From Rubrivivax sp. (lineage in GTDB: Bacteria; Pseudomonadota; Gammaproteobacteria; Burkholderiales; Burkholderiaceae_C), in the NCBI GenBank assembly GCA_027487905.1, contig JAIYCR010000082.1, positions 62,001-126,000 on the forward strand: a stretch of 64,000 bases of DNA. Reading direction: 5' to 3'. The notes below the pieces were generated by a model, which searched no databases, was not told the origin of the DNA, and worked only from the letters and a program-made list of their open reading frames with translations. Shown one piece after another: positions 40,779 through 51,218 of the stretch. The translations under genes and the position numbers were made by a program. Every line of letters begins with the position of its first letter. Positions within the stretch are counted from its first letter, which is position 1.

Positions 40779-42122
40779 TCAATGCGCCGCCAGATGCGCG
40801 GTCCAGCGCGCGTGGTCGTCACGGTGCCGTGCGATGGCCACCAGCAGCGCCAATGCCGCCCCGGCCATCGCCACGCCGCAGACCCAGGCCATGCCCTGCC
40901 GCAGTGAATCGTTGCCGCCGAAGTAGGTGCTCAGAACTCCCACGGCGAAAGGGCCGACGCCATAACCCAGCAGGTTGGAGACCACCTGCGCGGAGGCGGT
41001 GGTCATGCCGCGCATCTGCGGCGGCATCAGTTCCATCGCGGTGCCGAAACCGGAGGGAAAGACAGCGAAGGCGAAGAAGGCCGCGGCGAAGGCGCCGCCC
41101 ACGGCCCAGGTCAGGTCGGTGGCCAGGGCTGCGACGACGCCAGCGGGCGTGGCGATCACCGCCATCGCAACGCAGAACCACAGCCGGCGACGGGTGCTGC
41201 CACGGCCGACGCGGTCCGCGGCCAGCCCGCCGAAGAGTGTGCCCAGCGAGGAGAACAGACCGAAGGTGAGCGCCGTGATCAAGCCGGCCTTGCCCAGGGA
41301 CAGGCCATGGCTTCGCATCAGCAGGGCCGGAAGCCAGGCGCCGATCGCGGCAACCCCGGCGGAAACCAGACCCACGGCCAGGATCAGCGCCAGCACCGCG
41401 CGCTGGCGGAACAGGAAGGCGAACACCTCGCGCAGGCCAGGCGGCGCCACGCGGGCAGCGGCGGCGGCGGCGTCGCCCGGCTCGCTGGCGCCGCGCTGCA
41501 CGTCGCGCAGGGTGAACCACACCAGAAACCCGAGCAGGATGCCCGGCAGCCCGGCGGCCAGGAAAGCAGCGCGCCAGCCGTACTGCGCCGCGACGACAGC
41601 GGCGATCAGCGCGCTGGCCGCCGCACCGATGCCGGCGCCCAGGTAGTAGATGCCCAGTGCGGACGAACGCAGCCGCGACGGGAAGAGATCGGAGATCAGG
41701 GCCATTGCCGTGGGGGTTCCGCCGGCCTCGGCCGCACCCAGCAGCACCCGCGTGACCAGCAGGGTCGCGTAGCTCTGCGCCAGACCGGCCAGCGCGGTGA
41801 AGCTGCTCCACGCCACGACGACGGCGCCCATCAGCCTGCGGCGGTTGACGCGGTCGATCAGATAGCCGAACGGAATGCCCGCCAGCGCGAAGGACACCCC
41901 GTAGGCCAGCCCGGTGAGCAGCCCGAGCTGGCTGTCGCTCAGCCCGAACTCGCGCCGGATGGGCTCGGCCACGATGGAGATGACGGTGCGGTCCAGGTAA
42001 TGGCAGCCGTAGATCAGGGTGAGGATCGCAAGCGCATACCAGGCGCCCGGGGCCGGCGCATCGCCCGGCACCGGCGGGTTGGCCGGGGCGGCGGGCGCGG
42101 GCTCTGGGTTTTCGCGGTTCAT
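40779..42122 (-). CDS. MFS transporter
   Basis: A 447-residue 12-helix carrier with the organic-anion/spinster-like N-terminus (YGCHYLDRTVISIVAEPIRREFGLSDSQLGLLTGL region) and the helix 2-3 loop LIDRVNRRRLMG. A short Ala-rich loop (SEPGDAAAAAARV) joins the halves. The ATG at 42122 starts after a run with no similarity. It is divergent from the SDR gene at 42460 and shares the operator-bearing gap. Plausibly imports a pathway acid. Confidence 0.92.
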   Translation of the reverse strand: MNRENPEPAPAAPANPPVPGDAPAPGAWYALAILTLIYGCHYLDRTVISIVAEPIRREFGLSDSQLGLLTGLAYGVSFALAGIPFGYLIDRVNRRRLMGAVVVAWSSFTALAGLAQSYATLLVTRVLLGAAEAGGTPTAMALISDLFPSRLRSSALGIYYLGAGIGAAASALIAAVVAAQYGWRAAFLAAGLPGILLGFLVWFTLRDVQRGASEPGDAAAAAARVAPPGLREVFAFLFRQRAVLALILAVGLVSAGVAAIGAWLPALLMRSHGLSLGKAGLITALTFGLFSSLGTLFGGLAADRVGRGSTRRRLWFCVAMAVIATPAGVVAALATDLTWAVGGAFAAAFFAFAVFPSGFGTAMELMPPQMRGMTTASAQVVSNLLGYGVGPFAVGVLSTYFGGNDSLRQGMAWVCGVAMAGAALALLVAIARHRDDHARWTAHLAAH

Positions 42123-42459
42123 GGGCGCTGCTCCTGATGCGTCGCTGCAAGACACCCCGGCGGGGCGCGGGACCGGGCACCGAACCCGACCTGCGGGCGG
42201 CCGGCACCTGACCTTCCCAGTAGGCCCGAACCCGATGGAGCGGGCGACAGCGCAGACCCCAGCTTGACAGATAACTGTCGGTTTGTTAGTTTTCGACCCA
42301 TCGCATCCGAGCGGTGGAAGCATTCAGGTCCCACCCTCCCCCACCTTCTGGTGCAAGCCCCCAAGCGCCTCCCCGCGTGTCGCACCGATCCCCTGGCTGC
42401 AGCGACGCCCCACCCTGCGGACCTGCAGGTCCGCCCTTGATTCTGGAAAGCCCCGTCCC
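42123..42459. promoter_or_regulatory. 337-base divergent control region
   Basis: No supported gene. It holds a consensus -35 hexamer TTGACA at 42264-42269 reading toward the SDR gene, the palindrome GACAG-ATAA-CTGTC (42266-42279) and an operator-family site at 42273-42291 that would cover the spacer and -10. The remaining 160 bases before the SDR show nothing I can name. Confidence 0.7.
42273..42291. promoter_or_regulatory. AACTGAC-N5-GTCAGTT family operator (SDR/thiolase operon, MFS)
   Basis: AACTGTCGGTTTGTTAGTT: both arms 6 of 7. It overlaps a perfect GACAG-ATAA-CTGTC inverted repeat and follows a TTGACA hexamer, so binding would block a promoter. Confidence 0.6.
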
Positions 42460-43323
42460 ATGGCACTGCTCGATGGCAAGGTTGCACTCATCACCGGCGC
42501 CGGCCGGGGCATCGGCGAGGCCTACGCCCGCCTGTTCGCCGCCGAAGGCGCCGCGGTGGTGATCAATGACGTCGGCCGCGACGAAGCCGGACACCACACG
42601 GCCGCCGCCGTGGCCGAGGCCATCCGCGCGACGGGCGGACGTGCGGTGGCGCACACCGAGGACATCTCCACCGTCGCCGGCGGCAAGAGCCTGCTCGACG
42701 CGGCGCTCGGCGCCTTCGGCCGCGCCGACATCCTGGTCAACAACGCGGGCATCCTGCGCGACAAGAGCCTGCTCAAGCTCGAGGAAGCCGACTGGGACCT
42801 GGTGATGCAGGTCAACCTGAAGAGCATGTACTGCTGCACCCGCCCGGTGTTTGCCTGGATGAAGGACAACGGCGGCGGCGTGATCGTCAACACCAGCTCC
42901 ACCTCGGGGCTGGTGGGCAACTTCGGGCAGACCAACTACGGCGCCTCCAAGGCCGGCGTGATGGGCTTCTCCAACGTGCTCGCGCTCGAAGGGGCCAAGG
43001 CCGGCATCCGGGTGTGGACGATGGTGCCCACGGCGCTGTCGGCGCTGACCGCCCCGCTGATGAGCGAGGCCATGAAGCAGGAGCTCGCCGCCGAGCACGT
43101 GGCCCACGCGGCGCTCTACATGGTGAGCAGCCTGTCCGGGCAGCGCACCGGCCACGCCCTGTTCGTGTCGGGCCACAGCATCCGCGAGCTCAAGCTGGTG
43201 GCAGCCGAAGGCATTCCCGGTGCCGGCTACCGGCCGGGCTTGACCGCCCACGACATCGCCGCCGCCGAGGACCGGATCTTCCGCCCCGAGAAGGCGCTGA
43301 CGATCATGGACTTCGCCAAGTGA
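42460..43323 (+). CDS. SDR resembling the dehydrogenase domain of MFE-2
   Basis: A 287-residue SDR. TGAGRGIGEAYARLFAAEGA, the VVINDVG strand (NAD-binding aspartate) and NNAGILRDKSLLKLEEADWD match the (3R)-hydroxyacyl-CoA dehydrogenase domain of peroxisomal multifunctional enzyme 2 (17-beta-HSD4). Catalytic YGASK. That activity fits the R-specific MaoC hydratase encoded nearby. ATG 42460 has GGAAAG upstream; the open frame before it is unlike the family. First gene of a four-gene operon. Confidence 0.92.
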   Translation: MALLDGKVALITGAGRGIGEAYARLFAAEGAAVVINDVGRDEAGHHTAAAVAEAIRATGGRAVAHTEDISTVAGGKSLLDAALGAFGRADILVNNAGILRDKSLLKLEEADWDLVMQVNLKSMYCCTRPVFAWMKDNGGGVIVNTSSTSGLVGNFGQTNYGASKAGVMGFSNVLALEGAKAGIRVWTMVPTALSALTAPLMSEAMKQELAAEHVAHAALYMVSSLSGQRTGHALFVSGHSIRELKLVAAEGIPGAGYRPGLTAHDIAAAEDRIFRPEKALTIMDFAK

Positions 43324-43351
43324 TCCACCCCCACAACCGAAAGCACACCGA

Positions 43352-44530
43352 ATGACTGGAACCGTTCGAATCGCCGGGGTCGGCATGGTGAAGTTCACCA
43401 AGCCGGGCAAGAGCGAGATGTACGACGTCATGGGCGCACAGGCCGCCCGTGCCGCACTGGCCGATGCCGGCATCGACTACAGCGAGGTGCAGCAGGCCTA
43501 CACCGGCTTCGTCAGCGGCGATACTTGCTCGGGCCAGACGGCGCTGTACGGCGTCGGGCAGACGGGCATCCCCGTGGTGAACGTCAACAACGCCTGCGCC
43601 ACCGGATCGACCGCGCTCTTCCTCGCCCGCCAGGCGGTGGCCAGCGGCCAGGTCGACGTGGCGCTCGCGCTGGGCTTCGAGCAGATGCTGCCGGGCGCGC
43701 TCGCCGCGGACAGCTCGCGCACCCCCATCACCCTGCGCCTGGATGCCGCCACCGAGGCGATCTGCGGCATCGACCGCAGCGTGCCGGTGGGCTTCCAGTA
43801 CTTCGGCCAGGCCGGCGCCGAATACCTGCGCCGCTACGACCAGAAGGCCGAGCTCTTCGGCCAGGTCTCGGTGAAGGCCCGCCGCCACGCCGGGCGCAAC
43901 CCCTATGCCCTGTTCACCACGCCGCTCACGCTGGACGAGGTGATGTCGGCGCCGCACATCTTCGGCCCGCTGACCCGGCTGATGTGCTGCCCGCCCACCT
44001 GCGGCGCAGCCGCCGTCGTCGTGGTGTCCGAGGCCTACGCGCGGCGCAGGGGCCTGAAGGCGGAGGTGCATCTGGCCGGCATCGCGCTCGTCACCGACCA
44101 GGCCGACAGCTTCGACTCCGGCAGCATGATCAACGTCGTCGGAGCCGGGCAGACGCGACGCGCGTCGCAGCAGGCCTATGCGCAGGCCGGCATCAGCGCG
44201 GCCGACATCGACGTGGTCGAGCTGCACGACTGCTACTCCACCAACGAGGTCATCAGCTACGAGGCCCTGGGCCTGTGCCCGGAAGGCGGCAGCGCCAAGT
44301 TCATCGCCGACGGCGACAACACCTATGGCGGCCGCGTGGTCACCAACCCGTCGGGCGGACTGCTCTCCAAGGGCCACCCGCTGGGCGCGACCGGCCTCGC
44401 CCAGATCACCGAGCTCACCTGGCACCTGCGCGGCACCGCCGGCGAGCGTCAGGTCGAAGGGGCCCGCGTGGGCGTGCAGCACAACGTGGGCCTGGGTGGC
44501 GCCTGCGTGGTGTCGGTGCTCAAGCGCTGA
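43352..44530 (+). CDS. SCP-X-type thiolase (lipid-transfer-protein thiolase)
   Basis: A 392-residue thiolase of the sterol-carrier-protein-X class, which cleaves branched or bulky 3-oxoacyl-CoA. The nucleophilic cysteine is in VNNACATGSTALFLAR, the HDCY block in VVELHDCYSTNEVISYEALG, and the histidine in SKGHPLGATGLAQ, so it is catalytically complete, unlike the paralogue at 18349. It follows the MFE-2-like SDR by 28 bases, giving consecutive beta-oxidation steps. Confidence 0.94.
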   Translation: MTGTVRIAGVGMVKFTKPGKSEMYDVMGAQAARAALADAGIDYSEVQQAYTGFVSGDTCSGQTALYGVGQTGIPVVNVNNACATGSTALFLARQAVASGQVDVALALGFEQMLPGALAADSSRTPITLRLDAATEAICGIDRSVPVGFQYFGQAGAEYLRRYDQKAELFGQVSVKARRHAGRNPYALFTTPLTLDEVMSAPHIFGPLTRLMCCPPTCGAAAVVVVSEAYARRRGLKAEVHLAGIALVTDQADSFDSGSMINVVGAGQTRRASQQAYAQAGISAADIDVVELHDCYSTNEVISYEALGLCPEGGSAKFIADGDNTYGGRVVTNPSGGLLSKGHPLGATGLAQITELTWHLRGTAGERQVEGARVGVQHNVGLGGACVVSVLKR

Positions 44531-44576
44531 AGCGTCCGCCCGCCCTTTCCAACGAATCCCACCGGAGGCAACCGCC

Positions 44577-45764
44577 ATGTACAGACCCGACTACGCCGTC
44601 TACGACGCCGACCAGCATTACTACGAGCCGCCGGAGGCCTTCCTGCGGCACCTGCCCAAGGCCTTCAAGCGCGACTTCCAGTACGTGCAGGTCAATGGCC
44701 GCACCAAGCTGGCGGTGGGCGGCGTGCTCAGCGACTACATCCCCAACCCGACCTTCAGCGTCGTCGCCGAGGCCGGTTCGCACGAAGGCTGGTACCGGGG
44801 CGACAACCCCAAGGGCCTGAGCCTGCGCGAGTACGGTGGCGATCCGGTTCCATCCCGGCCCGCCTTCCACAACGGTGCGGCACACCTGAAGGTGCTGGAC
44901 GAAGAGGGCATCCATGCGTCCATCCTGCTGCCCACGCTGGCCTCGGTGATCGAGGAGCGCCTGGAGCACAAGCCTGAGACCATCCGGGCGCTCTTCCATT
45001 CGCTGAACCTGTGGGTGGCCGAGGAATACGGTTTCACCAACGGGCGGCAGTTCCCGGTCGGCGCGGTGAACCTGTCCGACGTGGACGAGGCCTGCCGCGA
45101 ACTCGATTTCCTGCTCAAGGCCGGCGCGCGCTCGGTGCTCATCCGGCCCGCGCCGGTGGCCGGACTGCGCGGCAGCCGCTCGCACGCCTTCCCCGAGTTC
45201 GATCCCTTCTGGGCCCGGGTGAACGAGGCGAAGATCTTCGTCGTCCACCACGTGTCCGACTCCGGCTACGACCGCATCTACCGCCGCTGGACCGACGGCG
45301 GCCAGGGCGAATGGAGGCCCTTCGAGAAAGACCCCTTCGGCGAGATGCTCGACTGGATGGGCCGGGCGATCAGCGACACCCTGTCCGCGCTGGTCTGCCA
45401 CGGCGTCTTCGACCGCTTCCCCGACGTCCGCGTGGCCGTGCTGGAGAACGGTGCGTCCTGGCTGGAGCCGCTGCTCAAGCGCTTCGAACACGTCTATTCG
45501 AAGATGCCGCAGTCCTTCAAGCGCGACCCGGTGGAGACCTTCCGCAAGCACATCTTCCTCGCGCCCTTCTACGAGGATCCGGTGGACAAGGTGGCCAGCC
45601 TGATCGGCATCGACCGGGTGCTGTTCGGCAGCGACTGGCCCCATCCGGAAGGCCTGAAGCACGCGCTGGACTTCTACAAGGACATCGACACCCTCAGCGC
45701 GGAAGACCAGAAGCGCGTGATGCACACCAACCTCAAGGGCCTGCTCGAAGGCGTGCGCAACTGA
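44577..45764 (+). CDS. Amidohydrolase family protein
   Basis: A 395-residue TIM-barrel hydrolase or decarboxylase of the same broad family as the gene at 8336. The N-terminal metal motif is altered to [11 protein letters not shown] (DxHxH replaced by DxQHYY). Other blocks are [22 protein letters not shown] and [11 protein letters not shown] with the catalytic aspartate. GGAGG lies eight bases before the ATG. Third gene of its operon. Possible hydrolytic ring opening or decarboxylation of a 3-oxo acid derivative; unproven. Confidence 0.92.
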   Translation: MYRPDYAVYDADQHYYEPPEAFLRHLPKAFKRDFQYVQVNGRTKLAVGGVLSDYIPNPTFSVVAEAGSHEGWYRGDNPKGLSLREYGGDPVPSRPAFHNGAAHLKVLDEEGIHASILLPTLASVIEERLEHKPETIRALFHSLNLWVAEEYGFTNGRQFPVGAVNLSDVDEACRELDFLLKAGARSVLIRPAPVAGLRGSRSHAFPEFDPFWARVNEAKIFVVHHVSDSGYDRIYRRWTDGGQGEWRPFEKDPFGEMLDWMGRAISDTLSALVCHGVFDRFPDVRVAVLENGASWLEPLLKRFEHVYSKMPQSFKRDPVETFRKHIFLAPFYEDPVDKVASLIGIDRVLFGSDWPHPEGLKHALDFYKDIDTLSAEDQKRVMHTNLKGLLEGVRN

Positions 45765-45772
45765 GCGCGGCG

Positions 45773-46492
45773 ATGCCCACACGGCATGCGGTGGTCGTCG
45801 GCGGCAGCAGCGGCATCGGTGCTGCCACGGCGACGGCCCTGCACCGCGACGGCTGGAGCGTGCTGGCCACCGGGGCCACCGAAGCCGAGTGCGACCAGGC
45901 GCGGGCGAGCCTGGCGCCCGGCGTGGCCCTGCAGGCCCTGGATGTGACCGACGCGCAGGCGGTGCAGCACTTCTTCGGCCGCCTGCAGACCCTGGACGGC
46001 CTGGTCAATGCGGCCGGCATCGGGCGCGGCGCGGCCGAGTTCACCGAGGCCGGCTTCGACCGCACGCTGGACGTCAATCTGATGGGCACGATGCGCTGCT
46101 GCTATGCCGCGCAGGCGCTGCTGCGCGAGCGACAGGGCAGCATCGTCAACCTCGCCTCGGTGATGGCCTTCTTCGGCAGCGGCACCGCTCCCGCCTATGC
46201 CGCGAGCAAGGGCGCGGTGGCCCAGTTCACCCGCAGCCTGGCGGTGGCCTGGGCGGCCGAGGGCATACGCACCAACGCCGTGGCACCCGGCTGGATCGAC
46301 ACCCCGATGACCCAGGCCCTGCAGGCCGACGCGGGCTATGCGCAGCGCGTGATGTCGCGCAGCCCCCTGCGTCGCTGGGGCCGGCCGGAGGAGATCGCCG
46401 CGGTCATCGTCTTCCTGCTGTCCCCGGGGGCGAGCTTCGTCAACGGTGCGGTGATGCCGGTGGATGGCGGCTACACCGCCGTGGGCATCTGA
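45773..46492 (+). CDS. Short-chain dehydrogenase/reductase
   Basis: A compact 239-residue [21 protein letters not shown] glycine motif, LATGATE after beta-2 (no acidic residue, so NADP is possible), NAAGIG, serine in LASVMAF and YAASK. C-terminal block [20 protein letters not shown] is eight bases after the amidohydrolase stop. Last gene of the operon beginning at 42460; it converges on the Rieske gene. Confidence 0.92.
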   Translation: MPTRHAVVVGGSSGIGAATATALHRDGWSVLATGATEAECDQARASLAPGVALQALDVTDAQAVQHFFGRLQTLDGLVNAAGIGRGAAEFTEAGFDRTLDVNLMGTMRCCYAAQALLRERQGSIVNLASVMAFFGSGTAPAYAASKGAVAQFTRSLAVAWAAEGIRTNAVAPGWIDTPMTQALQADAGYAQRVMSRSPLRRWGRPEEIAAVIVFLLSPGASFVNGAVMPVDGGYTAVGI

Positions 46493-46529
46493 GCGGAAGG
46501 CCACCAGGACCGAAAGGCCCTGCGGCCCT

Positions 46530-47555
46530 TCAATCCCGCGTGTCAGCCATGCGCGCGGCCATCTTCGGGCTGAGCTCGGCCGGCGCTTCGTAGAACTGCT
46601 CGCACCACTTGCGCATCGCGGTGTAGCCGGCGATGTCCTGCTTGGCATAGATGGGGCGGTGGCGGAACCGGAGGTGCCGCCACATGCGGGCATCCTCCTC
46701 GAACAACTCCTCGGTGCCTCGGGCGTAGTCCACCAGGTGCTGGGGCATCGCCTCGGGGCTGGCCGGGTCGCGGGGAAAGAAGTAGCTGACGCGGAAGTGA
46801 GAGGTGTCCTCGTCCACCGGCGTGCCCGACAGCACCAGCCGATAAGGGAAACGCCCTTCGAAGACGAAGAAGGACAAACCCAGGCTGGGGTTGACCGCAT
46901 AGGTCCGAAGCGCGATCTCGCCGGTCTTGGGCGACTTGAAGCCCATCGCCGCCCGAAAGCGCGTGCCGTCCACCCGGAACCAGAGCAGCTGCGGATCCAG
47001 CGGCGCGCCGTGGGTGTGCCGGAAGTGGGTGCTGTCGCAGACGTTCTCCTGCACCATCTGCGGGTGGATGGCCTCGCCGGGCTTGTCCACCACCGCATCG
47101 GGCCAGCAGGGATAGAAATCGCCGGCCGAGGCCGCGGGCAGCTCGGGGATGTCGGTGAAGATGTCCGGCAGCTCCCAGCCCTCGCGCGGCGGGCCGCCCG
47201 CCGGGTCGTGCCACAGGAAGACCAGGCCCCAGCGCTCGACCACCGCCCACCGGCGCAGCGGCTTGCGGATGACGTTGTCCTGATAGGGAATCAGCGTGTT
47301 CTCGCCTTTCAGGTTCCAGCGCCAGCCGTGGTAGGGGCAGGCCACCGTGTCGCCGTGCACCTTGCCGCCATGCCCCAGGTGCGCCCCCAGGTGGTGGCAG
47401 TGCGCGTCGAGAACCGCGAGCTCGCCGGCTTCGCTGCGGAAGGCCACGAGCTCATGGCCGAAATACTTCAGCGGCACGGCCCGGCCGGCCGGGATCTCGC
47501 CCGACCAGGCGATCTGGAACCAACCGGTGGGCTTCATCGAGAACTGCAGGGCCAT
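46530..47555 (-). CDS. Rieske non-heme iron oxygenase, KshA-like
   Basis: A 341-residue monooxygenase-type Rieske protein. Cluster ligands: C53, H55 (DAHCHHLGAHL) and C73, H76 (ACPYHGWRWN). Mononuclear iron site: N171, D174, H177 and H182 in VQENVCDSTHFRHTHG. The short size, no beta subunit, and the CPYHGWRW block resemble KshA (3-ketosteroid 9-alpha-hydroxylase) and related terpenoid oxygenases. AAGGAGGAG precedes the ATG. Last gene of the minus-strand operon that begins with the P450. It needs a reductase encoded elsewhere. Confidence 0.9.
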   Translation of the reverse strand: MALQFSMKPTGWFQIAWSGEIPAGRAVPLKYFGHELVAFRSEAGELAVLDAHCHHLGAHLGHGGKVHGDTVACPYHGWRWNLKGENTLIPYQDNVIRKPLRRWAVVERWGLVFLWHDPAGGPPREGWELPDIFTDIPELPAASAGDFYPCWPDAVVDKPGEAIHPQMVQENVCDSTHFRHTHGAPLDPQLLWFRVDGTRFRAAMGFKSPKTGEIALRTYAVNPSLGLSFFVFEGRFPYRLVLSGTPVDEDTSHFRVSYFFPRDPASPEAMPQHLVDYARGTEELFEEDARMWRHLRFRHRPIYAKQDIAGYTAMRKWCEQFYEAPAELSPKMAARMADTRD

Positions 47556-47611
47556 GGAAGAACTCCTCCTTGCCGGTTCGCGGTGCGCCGGGCCGCCGGC
47601 GCACGGGACGC

Positions 47612-48796
47612 TCAGCTGACTTCGAACAGGCCGGCAGCACCCATGCCGCCCCCCACGCACATCGTGACCACCACATAACGCACACCGCGGCGGCGACCCT
47701 CCAGCAAGGCCGAACCGACCAGCCGGGCGCCGGTCATGCCGAAGGGATGCCCGAGCGCGATGCCGCCGCCGTTGACGTTGAAGCGATCGGGGTCGATGCC
47801 CAGCACGTCGCGGCAATGCAGCGCCTGGCAGGCAAAGGCCTCGTTGAGCTCCCACAGCCCGATGTCGGACACCTTCAGGCCGTGCCGTGACAGCAGGCGC
47901 GGCACCGCGGTGACCGGGCCGATGCCCATCTCCTCGGGGGCCAGGCCGGTGATCGCGAAGCCGCGGTACACCCCGAGCGGCCGAAGGCCGCGCCGCTCGG
48001 CGAGCCGGGCCTCCATCAGCACGCAGGCCGACGCGCCGTCGGACAGCTGGCTGGCATTGCCCGCCGTGACGCTGCCGCCGTCCAGAACGGGCTTGAGCGC
48101 GGCCAGGCCCTCGGCCGTGGTGTCGGCGCGCACGCATTCGTCGCGCCGGAAATCCACCTCGCGCAGGCTGACGGCGCCGCTGACCTTGTCGGTGACCGAC
48201 ATGGTGGTGCGCATCGGCGCGATCTCGTCGTCGAAGCGGCCCGCCGCCACCGCCTCGGCTGCCCGCCGGGACGCCACCAGCGCATAGGCGTCCTGCGCCT
48301 CCCGGGTCACGCCGTACCGGCGCGCCACCACCTCGGCGGTGTCGATCATGGGCATGTAGGCCGTCGGGGCCAGGCGCACCAGATCCTCGTCGCGGGCCTG
48401 CACGGCGGCCTGCACATAGGACGGCGTGAGCGCGCTGACGTTCTCGGCGCCGGCGCCGATGGTGATGTCCATGCCGTCGCAGATGATCTGCTTGGCCGCC
48501 ACCGCAACCGCCATCAGCCCGGACGCGCACTGTCGGTCGATGGTCGAGCCGGCCACCGTGTCGCCCAGGCCCGCAGCCAGGGCCGCCGCGCGGGCCAGGT
48601 TGCGGCCGGAGGTGCCGGCCGGCATCGCACAGCCCATCAGCACATCCTCGACCTCGGGGCCTTCGACGCCGGCGCGCAGCAGCGCATGGCGCAGCGCGTG
48701 CGCGGCCAGCGTGGGCGACTTGATGTGGTTGAGCGACCCCCGGTGCGCCTTGCCGATGGGCGTGCGGGCGGTGGAGACGATGACGGCTTCTCTCAT
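47612..48796 (-). CDS. Acetyl-CoA C-acyltransferase (thiolase)
   Basis: A 394-residue thiolase with complete active site: cysteine in [20 protein letters not shown], histidine in [17 protein letters not shown] and cysteine in [20 protein letters not shown] lies six bases before ATG 48796; ATG 48802 would add two residues. It follows the acyl-CoA dehydrogenase pair in the P450 operon. Third functional thiolase of the window, suggesting several chain-shortening or ring-opening rounds. Confidence 0.93.
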   Translation of the reverse strand: MREAVIVSTARTPIGKAHRGSLNHIKSPTLAAHALRHALLRAGVEGPEVEDVLMGCAMPAGTSGRNLARAAALAAGLGDTVAGSTIDRQCASGLMAVAVAAKQIICDGMDITIGAGAENVSALTPSYVQAAVQARDEDLVRLAPTAYMPMIDTAEVVARRYGVTREAQDAYALVASRRAAEAVAAGRFDDEIAPMRTTMSVTDKVSGAVSLREVDFRRDECVRADTTAEGLAALKPVLDGGSVTAGNASQLSDGASACVLMEARLAERRGLRPLGVYRGFAITGLAPEEMGIGPVTAVPRLLSRHGLKVSDIGLWELNEAFACQALHCRDVLGIDPDRFNVNGGGIALGHPFGMTGARLVGSALLEGRRRGVRYVVVTMCVGGGMGAAGLFEVS

Positions 48797-48813
48797 GAGC
48801 ATCTCGATTCGGT

Positions 48814-50028
48814 TCAGGGCCTGGCCGGGGCCTGCGCGGCGCCCAGTTGCAGCACGGTCTTGGCCAGGATGTCGCGCTGCACTTCGTTGCAGCCCGCATA
48901 GATGGTTCCCGGCCGGGCGTTCATGTAGGGCCAGTGCAGATCGAGCAGCACCCCGTCCAGGCGCAGATCGCCGGTCTGCGCGCCGTGTTCGGCGGCCGTG
49001 TCGACGCTGAACTGCACGATGCGCTGCAGAAGCTCGGAGACATAGATCTTGAGCAGCGACGCCTCGGGCCCCGGCACGATGCCCAGCGTGGCCACCCGCT
49101 CGCACTGCTGGGTGTAGAGCGCCTGGTAGTCGTGCAGGTCGGCCTGCAGCGCAGCCAGCCGATCGACCACGCCCAGGTCGCCCGAGAGTCCCATCGACTG
49201 CACCAGGCGCTGCGCCACGGCCAACGCGCGGGCGGCCATCGCCGGGCTGCCCAGCCACAGCCGCTCGTGGCCCAGCAGCGCCTTGGCCACCACCCAGCCC
49301 TGGTCGATCTCTCCCACCAGGTTGTCCACCGGCACCCGGACGTCGTCGAAGAAGACCTCGCACAGCTCGTCCTCGCCGGCCAGGTTCACGATGGGCCGGA
49401 TGCGCACGCCCGGGCTTCTCAGGTCGATCAGCAGGAAGCTGATGCCCTGCTGCTTGCGGGGGAACTGGCCGGTGCGCACCAGCGCGAACACATGCGTCGA
49501 CTCGGCGGCCTGCGTCGTCCAGATCTTCTGCCCGTTGACGATGAAGTGGTCTGCCTCGCGGACGGCACGGGTGCGCAGGCTGGCCAGGTCGGAGCCCGCA
49601 CCGGGCTCGGAGTAGCCCTGCACCCACAGGTCGTCGCAGCGCAGGATGCGGGGCAGGTACTTCGCGCACTGCTGCGCGGTTCCGTGGCCGAAGAGCGTGG
49701 GGGCGAGGTGGGTCTCGCCAGGCTCCACGGTTCGAGCCCCGCCGGCGCGTTCCCACTCCTGCTGGTAGATCCACTGCTTGCGAAAGCCAAGCCCCATGCC
49801 GCCGTGCTCGCGCGGCCAGGCCGGCGCCCGCCAGCCATGGTCATGCAGCAGGCGCATGCAGGCCCGGAGGTCTTCGCCGCGCAGCCGCAGGAAGGGCCTG
49901 CGGGCCGTCTGCCGCCATTCGGCGGGGTAGTGCTTGGCCAGCCAGTCGCGCCAGCAGGCGCGGAATTCGTCATCGCTCCAGGCGTTGCGGTCTTCGGCCA
50001 GCGCGGGTGCGGTGAAGGTGTCAGGCAT
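48814..50028 (-). CDS. Acyl-CoA dehydrogenase, alpha-type
   Basis: A 404-residue dehydrogenase with [17 protein letters not shown] and [18 protein letters not shown] in the flavin domain and [19 protein letters not shown] at the C-terminus. ATG 50028 overlaps the stop of the partner gene (50021) by eight bases, so expression is coupled. Probable heterotetramer with that partner. The usual GGTSEI is AGCNEV here, a conservative change. Confidence 0.93.
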   Translation of the reverse strand: MPDTFTAPALAEDRNAWSDDEFRACWRDWLAKHYPAEWRQTARRPFLRLRGEDLRACMRLLHDHGWRAPAWPREHGGMGLGFRKQWIYQQEWERAGGARTVEPGETHLAPTLFGHGTAQQCAKYLPRILRCDDLWVQGYSEPGAGSDLASLRTRAVREADHFIVNGQKIWTTQAAESTHVFALVRTGQFPRKQQGISFLLIDLRSPGVRIRPIVNLAGEDELCEVFFDDVRVPVDNLVGEIDQGWVVAKALLGHERLWLGSPAMAARALAVAQRLVQSMGLSGDLGVVDRLAALQADLHDYQALYTQQCERVATLGIVPGPEASLLKIYVSELLQRIVQFSVDTAAEHGAQTGDLRLDGVLLDLHWPYMNARPGTIYAGCNEVQRDILAKTVLQLGAAQAPARP

Positions 50029-51169
50029 GCATGGCCTCCGCATTCAGGGCGTCGGCCCGCAGCGCGGCGAAATGCCGGCGCAGTGCGACCGGGCCACCCA
50101 GCCACGCGTTGCCCTGCAGCGCCGCTCGCAGGTAGAGCCCGATGTCGACCTCTTCGCAGAAGCCCATGGCCCCGTGCAGCTGTACGGCCTCGCGGCCGAC
50201 CTTGACGGCCGCGTCGCCCGCACGCGCCTTGGCCGCGCAGACCGCCACCTCGACGGCGGCCGGCACGGCCTCTGCAGGGCCGATGCGCGCCGGCCATTCG
50301 GCCAGGGCCTGCGCCAACGAAGCCTTGGCCAGTTCAACCTCCAGATGCAGGTCGACGCAGCGGTGCTGCACGGCCTGGAAGCTGCCAATGGTGCGGTCGA
50401 ACTGCTGACGCGTGCGCAGGTGGTCCAGGGTCTGCGCCAGGCAGCCTGCGGCACTGCCGGTCAGCTCGGCCGAGGCCAGCAACCGGCCCGCGGTGAGGGC
50501 ATTGGCCAAGGCCGACCGTGCGGCGCTGCCGCGCAGCAGCGGCGTGGCGTCGCGCAAGGGCAGGTCATCAAATTCGAAGGTCCACAGGCCGCCCAGGCCT
50601 GAGGCGTCGACGGTGGCACGCACGCCAGCCGCGCCGGCATCCACCGCCACCCAGACGGGCTCGCCCTGCGCCTGAGCATAGACGAGCAGCGTGGCGTCGG
50701 CGCAGGCGCCGGGCACGAAACGCTTGCGGCCTCGCAGCCGGCCGTCGACGACGGTGCATTCGGGGGTTTGCGGCGCCCGCATCCCGCCGTTCTCCTGCCA
50801 GGCCAGCGCCAGCAGCTGCTCGCCCTCCAGCAGGGCCTGCGCCAGCGCCGTTCGCGTCGCGCCCGGCTCTGCGCAGGCCAGCACCATCGCGGGCAGGAAG
50901 GCCGCCGGCACCAACGGCTCGGCGTAGAGGTGGCGACCGGCTTGCTCGGCGAGCACCGCGGCTTCGGCCATCGACAGGCCCAGGCCGCCCAGGGTCTCGG
51001 GCAGGAGCGCACCGGTCCAGCCCAGGGCGGCGCTTTCCCGCCACAGGACGCGGTCCACCGGGCGCGGCTTGCCTACCCAGCCGCGAAGCCGGTCAGGCCC
51101 GGCACGGCCGACCAGGAAGTCGGCCGCGGCGTCCCGCAGCATGTCGGCCGTCGAATCGGTGTCGCTCAA
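50021..51169 (-). CDS. Acyl-CoA dehydrogenase, partner subunit
   Basis: A 382-residue partner-type acyl-CoA dehydrogenase with weak flavin motif and a conserved C-terminal half (TRQQFDRTIGSFQAVQHRCVD, REAVQLHGAMGFCEEVDIGLYLR). Start is TTG 51169: AAAGGAG sits five bases upstream, while an in-frame GTG at 51199 has no ribosome site. Controlled by the perfect operator copy at 51219. First of the dehydrogenase-dehydrogenase-thiolase-Rieske genes. Confidence 0.9.
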   Translation of the reverse strand: MSDTDSTADMLRDAAADFLVGRAGPDRLRGWVGKPRPVDRVLWRESAALGWTGALLPETLGGLGLSMAEAAVLAEQAGRHLYAEPLVPAAFLPAMVLACAEPGATRTALAQALLEGEQLLALAWQENGGMRAPQTPECTVVDGRLRGRKRFVPGACADATLLVYAQAQGEPVWVAVDAGAAGVRATVDASGLGGLWTFEFDDLPLRDATPLLRGSAARSALANALTAGRLLASAELTGSAAGCLAQTLDHLRTRQQFDRTIGSFQAVQHRCVDLHLEVELAKASLAQALAEWPARIGPAEAVPAAVEVAVCAAKARAGDAAVKVGREAVQLHGAMGFCEEVDIGLYLRAALQGNAWLGGPVALRRHFAALRADALNAEAMHA

Positions 51170-51218
51170 TCGTTCTCCTTTGCCGGCCGGGCCCACCACG
51201 ACTGGTGGACAAGCCTTT

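Noticed and set aside
42283-42459. N-terminal extension of the MFE-2-like SDR from a TTG
   Set aside because: The first 59 residues are low-similarity and precede the Rossmann strand; GGAAAG supports the ATG at 42460, and the extension would start inside the operator.
46515-46532. Weak GC hairpin between convergent SDR and Rieske genes
   Set aside because: AAGGCC/GGCCCTT pair imperfectly and overlap the Rieske stop; too weak to call a terminator.
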